From Scolanthus callimorphus (lineage: Eukaryota > Cnidaria > Anthozoa > Actiniaria > Edwardsiidae), in contig CM066912.1 in the NCBI GenBank assembly GCA_033964015.1, forward strand, positions 25,455,605 through 25,519,604: a stretch of 64,000 nt of DNA. Direction: 5' to 3'. Positions within the stretch are counted from its first letter, which is position 1, and each line of letters begins with the position of its first letter. Below are positions 55,726-64,000 of this stretch, in pieces. Below the pieces are notes generated by a model. That model worked only from the letters and a program-made list of their open reading frames with translations, was not told the DNA's origin and searched no databases. Position numbers and translations under genes: made by a program.

Positions 55726-56829
55726 GGGACGTGTCATTATTTACCGGGGGGGGGGGGGGGGAGGGCTCCCATTTTTCTCAAACAAGGCTAAAAAAAAAAA
55801 TTAAGACCCTCCCCTTGAACATAACAAAAAAATGGGACCCTCCCCCAGTCGAAGGTAAAAAAAATGGGACCCTCCCCATGTAATTTATATTTTCTGAAAA
55901 ACCTGTCAGATAGACCCTTGTTCAAGTGATGCAAAGTCTCTTTCATTCTTCTTAATAACAGAAATACGCTTTTCTACTTCTGTCAAAGCTAAGGAACCGC
56001 GGTCATTATTTAACGCCTCGAATATTTACGTGAGAGGCAATTGGGTAACACACGGTAAAAATGCAGTAATCCTCCCTCTATAAGTACAATGATTAACGGG
56101 ATCCCGCCTCTCCCGTCCCCTATTTGACCTACTACTGAATACACTTTACAAAAAAATGGGGTCGCTGTTTCTTTCGTTGCGCGCCAAGCGCGCCGAAATT
56201 TGATAATTGCATTTCATCAAGCCTCAGAGAAAGGGTAGATGAACATGTTTTGTGTACGGTATAGTAAACGAAGCCTGTCAGGAGTCCAGGAAGTACGATA
56301 CCTCAACTATATAGGTTAGATGAAAGCTTCTGTTGATGGGCTCCAGAGCCAACAAGGTTATATTATTCATGCGCACAACTGCGCGCCGCAAATGTTGAAG
56401 TCATTATTCATGTGCGTGAAACGCGGCCCAAATGACTCACGCTTACCTATGGGGTCTTATTCATACATATAGTGACTGCGCCCAGGTCTATCATTACGGG
56501 GCATTTTTGGGAGAGTTTGGTTTTCCTCGTTAAGATACATTGGGTAGTGTTTTCGTTACAGAAACAGTATAATGCATTTCCTTCTTTATCGCGCGCGCGA
56601 AGCGCGCCGAAATTTTTATAGAGAAGTTGCTGAAATAACCGCTATCGGCATCTGTTTTACCCTCTTTATCGTCCAAATGTTGCTGAAAAAAATCATGACC
56701 TCCCCCAAACAGGAGTGAAAAAAATTAGGACCCTCCCTTTAGGCACGGGAAAAAAATTAGGACCCTCCCCACAAAAATAGGAGCCCTCCCCCCCCCCCCC
56801 CCCCCCCCCGCTAAATAATGACACGTCCC
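55726..56829. mobile_element. 1.1-kb PIF/Harbinger-like element with poly-G next to its ends
   Basis: TAA at 55723-55725 and 56830-56832. Ends GGGACGTGTCATTATTTA and exact complement. Immediately inside are a poly-G run (about 55745-55760) and, on the other side, the matching poly-C run (about 56788-56809), then 'gagggctccc' and its complement. The inner part has repeated 'gggaccctcccc' blocks and no transposase frame. Confidence 0.82.
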
Positions 56830-56989
56830 TAACCCCGTGATACCAAATTAAAACTAAAGAACCAAAGTATTATCCTTTTGTTGGGTCGAGAAAAAAAAAG
56901 TTGAAATCCACACGTTTAACAAAAGTGTGAGTGTAGTCATGGTTGTAGCAGATAAAATGCGCAGAAACATAAACATTTTAGGACGTCAA

Positions 56990-59900
56990 TTTGCGTAGAA
57001 AGGCAATACCGCAGTACAATAAACATCCAGTGATGTATCAGAGCATGCGCAGCACGGTCAGTGCAGCGAGGACTGGGTGCAACTCCCAGCTGGGTGATGA
57101 TTCTGTGGTTCAAGAGTAAGATACAGCGAAACCTGAAGGGAGAGGTAGGCGAGAGGAAAAAGAGTAGACATATCAGCAGAATGAGAGATATCGGTTTGTT
57201 TTTTATATGCTTGTTTTATAAGACCAAAAGCCTCGTAATGAGCAGTTTTTAAATAAATAAATACATTTTGAAGTTCTATACTCACAGTCGAATGGATCGT
57301 GTGATTGAATTACAGAGACGCTGCTTTACGTGTGCAAAAGGGCGTGCAAGGCAATTAGAGAGGTCCAAAGAATAGACAATAGAACGACTTAATTATTTTG
57401 TGACGCAAATACACAGCTATTTCAGTAAACGTTGTTGAAGCAAAGGCGACCACACTACAGGAATAATAGTGTACGACTTGTGAGAGAATGAAAAAAGAAT
57501 CGAGAATAAGCCAGTAAACGTGTGCTTTGCGATACCAAAAATTTCTCATCAGGTCTGCTAAACCTTTCATTCTTTGTCTCTTGTGAAAATTTGTTTTGCC
57601 AGGAACGCCTGACACTCCTGGCTGAATTTTAGTCGAGTTCCCCGAAAGTTTCAAACCGCTGTAATTCGGTCAATAATGTTTCGATCAAGCCTATGTTTAG
57701 GTATTTTGTCAAAAGTTTCATGCTCTTTGTTAAGATATAAGATTTGTTTTGATACTTATAAAATTGAGGGACTTGATTTTTAAGGCCAAAAACTGGAAAA
57801 TGCAGAATTTTAGAAAACGTGCAAAATATAAAGAGGTTGAAGTCAAACTGTCGTGCAGGTAAAGCATTATTCACTGGTGTAAATCTGATATTATTTAGTT
57901 AAGATTTGATAAAGTTATAGCTGCGTGAATATTTTCACAATAGTTTTCGTTAATGAGATCTCAGTCAGGTCTGCTAAACCTTTCATTCATTGTCTCTTGT
58001 GAAAATATTCACACAGCTATAACTTTATCAAATCTTAACTAAATCACATCAGATTTACACAAGAAACAATGCTTTACCTGCACGACAGTTTGACGTAAAT
58101 CTTTTTTTTATTTTACGCGTTTTCTAAAATTTAGCATTTCCGGCATATCAAGAAAATTTCCTTAAAATTGTCGACTTTCTTCAACTTCCTTATAAGGAAG
58201 TATCTGCATGCCATATTTGGAATCCCAGTTAGTTTTTCACTATATTTATTGACGTAGAATACTTCAAACTTAACCAGAACTCAAATACACTCGAGAAAAT
58301 ATGTTATGTGCATTTTCCACTGTGTTTTTCATGGTCAAGATCCTGGAAACAAGGTAGACAAGACACCACAGGAAGCCCGCTCTATATCTAGAAAGACGAC
58401 AATGTTTTCTTGATATGTTTTTGGGCCAAAATTTCAAGTCACTCAATTTTATAAGTATCAAAACAAATCTTACACAATTAAAAAGAGTATCAAAAGTTTG
58501 GCATAATATCTAAATTTAGGCTTGATCAGATGGTTATTGACCGAATTACGGTGGTTTGAAATTTTAGGGAACTCGACTGAAATTACGCCAGAAGTGTCAG
58601 GCATTCCTGGCGAAATGTCGAAATGTTCATTGTTTGTTTTTTTTTTGTCGCCGAATTCATGATAAAATTTAAAAGATTTCCAATAACCGAATATTCTTTT
58701 GAACCACGCTTGAGACGTCAAAATGATTGAATTCTGGCAGTTGATCGGATAACAACACTGAGATACAAGGTGAAAAAGTTAGAAGAACGCATAGACTTCA
58801 AGACATTTGCCAGGAACGCCTGACACTCCTGGCTGAATTTTAGTCGAGTTCCCCGAAAGTTTCAAACCGCTGTAATTCGATCAAAAATGATTCGATCAAG
58901 CCTATGTTTAGGTATTTTGTCAAAAGTCTCATGCTCTTTGTTAAGATATAAGTTTTATTTTGATACTTATAAAATTGAGGGACTTGATTTTTAAGGCCAA
59001 AAACTGGAAAATGCTGAATTTTCGAAAATGTGCAAAATATAAAAAGGTTTAAGTCAAACTGTCGTGCAGGTGCATTATTCACTGGTGTAAATCTGATGTT
59101 ATTTAGTTAAGATTTGATAAAGTTATAGCTGCGTGAATATTTTCACAATAGTTTTCGTTAATGAGATCTCAGTCAGGTCTGCTAAACCTTTCATTCATTG
59201 TCTCTTGTGAAAATATTCACACGGCTATAACTTTATCTAATCTTAACTAAATCACATCAGATTTACACAAGAAATAATGCTTTACCTGCACGATAGTTTG
59301 ACGTAAATCTTTTTTATTTTACACGTTTTCTAAAATTTAGCATTTCCGGCTTTTTGGGCCAAAAATTCAAGTCACTCAATTTTATAAGTATCAAAGCAAA
59401 TCTTACATAATTAGAAATAGTATCAAAATTTTGAGATACTATCTAAATTTAGGCTTGATCAGATGGTTATTGACCGAATTACGGTGGTTTGAAATTTAGG
59501 GAACTCGACTGAAATTATGCCAGAAGTGTCAGGCATTCCTTCCTGGCGAAATGTCGAAATGTTCATTCTTAGTTTTTTTTTGTCGCCGAATTCATGATAA
59601 AATTAAACATGGTTTAAAAGATTTCCAATAACCGAATATTCTTTTGAACCACGCTTGAGACGTCAAAATGATTGAATTCTGGCAGTTGATCGGATAACAA
59701 CACTGAGATACAAGGTGAAAAAGTTAGAAGAACGCATAGACTTCAAGACATTTGCCAGGAACGCCTGACACTCCTGGCTGAATTTTAGTCGAGTTCCCCG
59801 AAAGTTTCAAACCGCTGTAATTCGATCAAAAATGATTCGATCAAGCCTATGTTTAGGTATTTTGTCAAAAGTTTCATGCTCTTTGTTAAGATATAAGTTT

Positions 59901-61310
59901 TGTTTTGATACTTATAAAATTGAGGGACTTGATTTTTAAGGCCAAAAACTGGAAAATGCTGAATTTTAGAAAACGTTCAAAATATAAAAAGGTTGAAGTC
60001 AAACTGTCGTGCAGGTAAAGCATTATTCACTGGTGTAAATCTGATATTATTTAGTTAAGATTTGATAAAGTTATAGCTGCGTGAATATTTTCACAATAGT
60101 TTTCGTTAATGAGATCTCAGTCAGGTCTGCTAAACCTTTCATTGATTGTCTCTTGTGAAAATATTCACACAGCTATAACTTTATCTAATCTTAACTAAAT
60201 CACATCAAATTTACACAAGAAATAATGCTTTACCTGCACGACAGTTTGACGTAAATCTTTTTTTTATTTTACGCGTTTTCTAAAATTTAGCATTTCCGGC
60301 TTTTTGGGCCAAAAATTCAAGTCACTCAATTTTATAAGTATCAAAACAAATCTTACACAATTAAAAAGAGTATCAAAAGTTTGGCATAATATCTAAATTT
60401 AGGCTTGATCAGATGGTTATTGACCGAATTACGGTGGTTTGAAATTTTAGGGAACTCGACTGAAATTACGCCAGAAGTGTCAGGCATTCCTGGTGAAATG
60501 AGATGTTCCTTCTTAGTTTTTTTTGTCGGCGAATTCATGATAACATTAAACATGGTTTAAAAGATTTTCAATAACCAAATATTCTTTCGAACTACGCTTG
60601 AGACGTCAAAATGATTGAATTTCTGTCAGTTGATCGGATATCGACACTGACCGAGATAAAAGTTGAAAAGTTAGAAGAACGCATAGTACGAAGCTGTCAA
60701 GATCTGGCAAGAAGTGATAGTTAACACAATTCTCGCTGCTTATAGCTAGTTGATTGCAATGCAAAAGAATCTCTCTATAATAATCTTTGTTATTCTGCGC
60801 GTTGTCTTATGACAATGATACAAAAACTTCAAGCCGAATTGAAAAAGCTTCCACGAGAAATAACGAATGTTTGCGTCACAAAATAATTAAGTCGCGCTAT
60901 TGTTGTTCTTTGGATCTCAATCATTCTCGTACCCAGAACTCCCCGGCTCGTCTGCTCTCAGGGGAGGCTCTGTTGTGGGGACATCCATTTCAGAACCGTC
61001 GCTGATTGGCTAATTTTGAGCGTTGGAGCATGAACCGATAGGTCTTGCTCTCAGCGGCTCTGTATTAAATCTCGCGCATGCGTCAGTGGCTGTCACCAGA
61101 GCCTCCAACGCGTGATTACCAGCCCGGGAGCTCTGGGAACGAGAATGAATCTCAATATATTAATTGCCTTAATTTGTATGCGCGTCCTCTTTTGCACACG
61201 TTGAGCACCCAGTCCCCGCTGCACTAACAGTACTGCGCATGCCCTGGTACACCACTGGATGTTTATTTTACTGGGCGATATTGCCTTTCTATGCAATTAG
61301 ACCTCCTGAA
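56990..61310. repeat. 4.3-kb composite foldback structure
   Basis: The outer arms pair. 56990-57115 and 57330-57410 are reverse complements of segments of 61180-61310 and 60870-60915 ('gacttaattattttgtgacg' pairs with 'cgtcacaaaataattaagtc'). Between them lie three tandem units (57597-58806, 58807-59754, 59755-60700). Each is itself a long inverted repeat, with arms of about 340 bp around a loop of less than 100 bp. 'caggaacgcctgacactcct' opens each unit and a near-complement (gtcaggcattcctgg) closes it. No intact protein is encoded. Confidence 0.85.
60922..61148. mobile_element. hAT-like MITE with 8-bp duplication
   Basis: ATCTCAAT at 60914-60921 and 61149-61156. Ends 'cattctcgtacccagaactc' and complement. 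It sits inside the right outer arm of the composite foldback structure; the left arm lacks it, so it arrived later. The 8-bp duplication fits the hAT group. Confidence 0.88.
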
Positions 61311-61740
61311 ACGTTTATGATTCTGCACATTTTACTTGCTATTTTACTTTTTACATACCAGCTATGTACAGTCCGTGTAAAAATTATGGAAGCCATCTGA
61401 ACCAATCATGTTGATAGTAGACAGGCAATAATAAACTTGTATCGAGCTTGAACTCGATTCTGGGCAAATGTTGCTAGCAGTGCAATCCACAAGAGTGTCA
61501 AATGAGATGCTTTTTTTGTCAAAATAAAGGCCTACCTGTACACAGTACAATACTGTAAAAGAAATACATGCGAACTGTATTTAATTTCAAGAAAGAGCAT
61601 TCGTAAGTTTTCGTAGTTAGCAGGTAACCCTACGCATGCGCGAGAATGGTTCTTATAAAGGTCGATATTGCTACATCTGTCACCCAGCTGGGAGTCGCAC
61701 CCAGTCCTCACTGCACACGATCGTGCCGTGTGTGCCCTGG
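61311..61740. other. Spacer with a copy of the outer-arm repeat
   Basis: 61675-61740 ('cacccagctgggagtcgcac', 'cccagtcctcactgcac', 'tgtgccctggtac') matches the outer-arm repeat at 57045-57100 and 61205-61245; the LINE interrupts it at 61741. The rest shows nothing. Confidence 0.6.
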
Positions 61741-62848
61741 TACATACATACATACATACATACACTTTATTTCAACACGGTAAAAATCATCAGTTACATA
61801 CAGTATTTCAAATAAAAACAAAAATACAAACTGGTTTACATGATTGCCGTGCATGGGAGCCCAATTTAGAACAACTTGCTCAATTTCGATTTAAAATAGC
61901 TAAGTGACTCGCAGGATCGCATCAACTGGGGAAGATCGTTCCAGACCTTCGCGCCACTATAGCTAAAACTTCGTTTGCAGTACTCAGTTTTAGGCTTAGG
62001 GAGGTATAATTTTCGCTCAAAATTTCGTAAATTGTAAGACATGCTGCGAGGAGTAAACTGGTTTTGCAGGTATGAGGGAGCAAGACCATGAAGAGATTTG
62101 AACATAAGCACTGCTTTCTGTTTGTGTCGACGCACTGAGAGGGTGTCCCAGTGCAGTGCTTCTCGCAAGTCGGCAGAGCGCGTCTCATAGTTTGCTCTCA
62201 TAATTACTCTCGCAGCACGATTTTGTAATTTTTGGACCTTATCAGCCAGGTGGTTGCTAAGCCCATCCCATACCAAACTACAATAATCTAGGTAGGGTAA
62301 TATCAGGGCTTTATAAACTTGTACTGCAACGTCCTGTGTGATATAAGGTCTAACACGCTTCAGGGCACCTATTGCAGAAGAAACTTTTTTACTCAATTCG
62401 CTAATGTATTCCCCCCAGGAGAGTCGATCATCAATAATAAGACCGAGTGATTTGGTATGATTGACCCTCCGGATTGGATTACCGTCAATAGCAGCACATA
62501 TTTCAGATGTCCCTTCCGCTTGAAGCTTCTGCCGGGAGCCTATGATCATAAACTCTGTCTTAGCTATATTAAGACTCAATTTGTTTGCTTTAAGCCAAAT
62601 GGCCAAGTTCTGAAGTTCGATGTTTAGAATTGGCTCGAGTTGATCAAGGCTCCCAGCAGCAGAGCTAATATTAGTATCGTCTGCAAACATTTTGGCTGAA
62701 GCTGACGCCAGACAATTTGGGAGATCGTTTATGTATAATAGGAACAATAATGGACCGATTATACTCCCTTGTGGCACGCCGCAGCTCAAAGTGCTCGCAC
62801 CTGATAGTGCTCCATTGACGAAACACCTTTGGGCTCTATTGCTGAGGT
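61741..62848 (-). mobile_element. 5'-truncated LINE with reverse transcriptase C-terminal half
   Basis: The minus-strand frame (62848 down to 61866) starts at YLSNRAQRCFVNGALSG and contains CGVPQGSIIGPLLFLLYIND and the catalytic MFADDTN motif. The thumb and C-terminal region follow (SLGLIIDDRLSW, YKALILPYLDYCSLVW, KLQNRAARVI), ending SKLSKLF. This is the non-LTR type found in CR1/L2/Jockey-like LINEs. The 3' end carries 'aataaag' and a (TGTA)n tail (61741-61765 on the + strand). The endonuclease and first RT motifs are missing, so this copy is inactive although the remaining frame is open. Flanking GTAC repeats fit a short target duplication. Confidence 0.92.
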
Positions 62849-62929
62849 ACACCACTGGATGGTTATTGTGTAGCAATATTTGTGTGAGGTAGAGTGAAAA
62901 GACGTAATTTGAAGTCTTATTGTCATATT

Positions 62930-63680
62930 GTCTATTTTCATTGTCAAATCACAGTTCTAATTGCCTTATTGTCTGCGCGCGTTGTTATATCGAAATCCTA
63001 ATTGCCTTATTATCTGCGCGCATTGTTTTATCACAATCTAATTGCCTTATTGTCCATGCGCATTGTTATATCACAATCCTAACTGCCTTATTGTCTGCGC
63101 GCATTGTTTTATCACAATCCTAATTGCCTTATTGTCTGTGCGCATTGTTATACCACAATCCTAATTGCCTAGTTGTCTGTGTGCATTGTCTTTTTACAAT
63201 TCCAATCATCTCATACGGTCTGCGCGCATTGTTTGCTCACAATTCTAATTGTCTTATTGTCTGCGCGCATTGCACATCTCTCAATTTTAATCGCTAAATT
63301 GTTTGTGCATTGTCTTTTCACAGTTCAATGATCATATTATCTGCGCGCATTGTTTCCTCACAATTAGTAATTGCCTAATTGTCTGTGAGCATTGTTTCCT
63401 CACAATTCTAATTGTCTTATTGTCTGCGCGCACTGTTTTCTCACATTCTAATTGCCTTATTATCTGCGCGCACTCTTTTCTCCCGGTTGTAATTGCCTTA
63501 TTGTCAGCGCACTGTTTTCGCACATTCTTATTGTCTGCGCGCACTGTTTTCTCACAATTCTAATGGCCTTATTAACTGCGTGCATTGTTTCCTCACAGTT
63601 CTAATTGTCTTGTCTGCGCGCACTGTTTTCTCACATTCTAATTGCCTTATTATCTGCGCGCATTGTTATATCACAATTGT
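62930..63680 (+). repeat. ~41-bp minisatellite (attgccttattgtctgcgcg)
   Basis: About 18 tandem units of 'attgccttattgtctgcgcg' plus 'cattgttttatcacaatccta', period about 41 bp, with indels (shorter units near 63520-63550). Open frames in the array are by-products. Confidence 0.92.
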
Positions 63681-63891
63681 GTTGGTGACGTGACGGCGGC
63701 GAGTATGGACGCTCGTTTTGCCGCTCCGAGAGAATTGGAAAATGTTGAAAGTTTCCAGTGTTCTAACTGATCGCTAATCTTACCTGCTTTCAGTTTTAGA
63801 ATCTCTAGTATCTAGTATTTATGTGTTGTGTGTTTTTGAGCCATTTGAGTTGATGCAGAATACTCGATTACTCTCTACGATTTAATTCAAC

Positions 63892-64000
63892 ATGGCTGAT
63901 CTGCAAGCTATTGAGCAACTACTCGACAAAAAACTCCTACCGGTCAACGATCGTCTAAAAGAGCTCACAGGTAATATCACTGAAGCTCTGGCCTCGTTAT
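63892..64000 (+). CDS. Start of an unidentified frame running off the window (possible LINE ORF1)
   Basis: ATG in 'attcaacATGGC' opens MADLQAIEQLLDKKLLPVND then RLKELTGNITEALASL, still open at 64000. The amphipathic, coiled-coil-like start resembles ORF1 proteins of CR1/L2-like LINEs in cnidarians. A minisatellite just upstream would suit a LINE 5'UTR. A donor-like CACAG|GTAATA at 63969 means it could instead be the first exon of a host gene. Too short to decide. Confidence 0.4.
   Translation, partial: MADLQAIEQLLDKKLLPVNDRLKELTGNITEALASL

Noticed and set aside
57058..60553. Several 60-100-codon minus-strand frames that repeat each other
   Set aside because: They follow the tandem hairpin units, have no known domain and do not extend across unit borders.
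62877..62880. Start of the LINE frame at LLHNNHPVV
   Set aside because: These residues come from the flanking repeat (..accactggatgg..), not the LINE; the true reverse transcriptase part begins at YLSNR near 62848.

Overview
The window is nuclear DNA from an animal. It is AT-rich and intron-rich, with GT-AG exons, very many short inverted-repeat transposons (MITEs), tRNA-derived SINEs and LINE remnants. Gene family content, intron density and repeat style suggest a marine invertebrate, most likely an anthozoan cnidarian (coral or sea anemone). That placement is inference; no marker gene proves it.

Left half (1-27.3 kb, + strand): the 3' two thirds of a myosin phosphatase targeting subunit gene (MYPT/PPP1R12, Drosophila Mbs). 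The first ankyrin exons lie upstream of the window. Inside are the last ankyrin exons (3288-3432, 5342-5434), a linker exon (6081-6124), a large acidic and Ser/Thr-rich exon (13367-14426), a charged exon carrying a ROCK-type RRSTGV site (19354-19974), and small exons ending in the C-terminal leucine zipper (stop at 26802). Exon phases join correctly. Two regulatory features stand out. One is a probable alternative first exon at 16452-16517, in the same phase as the exon upstream of the charged exon, which would give a short form without ankyrin repeats. The other is a 61-nt exon at 24707-24767 followed by two acceptors 10 nt apart, which together decide whether the leucine zipper is read in frame.

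Middle (27.3-40 kb): a repeat-filled spacer, then a second + strand gene (33391-40029). It is a diverged duplicate of only the 3' part of the MYPT gene, with the RRSTGV site and leucine zipper but no ankyrin or PP1-binding region. Its first exon needs two one-base corrections in homopolymers to read through.

40-50 kb: intergenic DNA with several MITEs and a 2-kb minisatellite of exact 53-bp period with higher-order structure (46607-48637). A KCTD-type BTB protein gene follows on the minus strand (49961-50881), also broken by two homopolymer-type frameshifts.

51-64 kb: a degenerate array of short 'cagacgcacac' motifs, a mutator-like MITE with a perfect 9-bp target duplication, a 1.1-kb element with poly-G/poly-C next to its inverted ends, a 4.3-kb composite foldback structure containing three tandem long-hairpin units, a 5'-truncated LINE with a reverse transcriptase (minus strand), a 41-bp minisatellite, and an open frame starting at 63892 that runs off the window and may be a LINE ORF1.

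The two MYPT-related genes probably act in the same pathway: full-length MYPT brings PP1 to myosin, while short forms keep only the kinase-controlled and zipper region. No biochemistry of these particular proteins can be read from the sequence.
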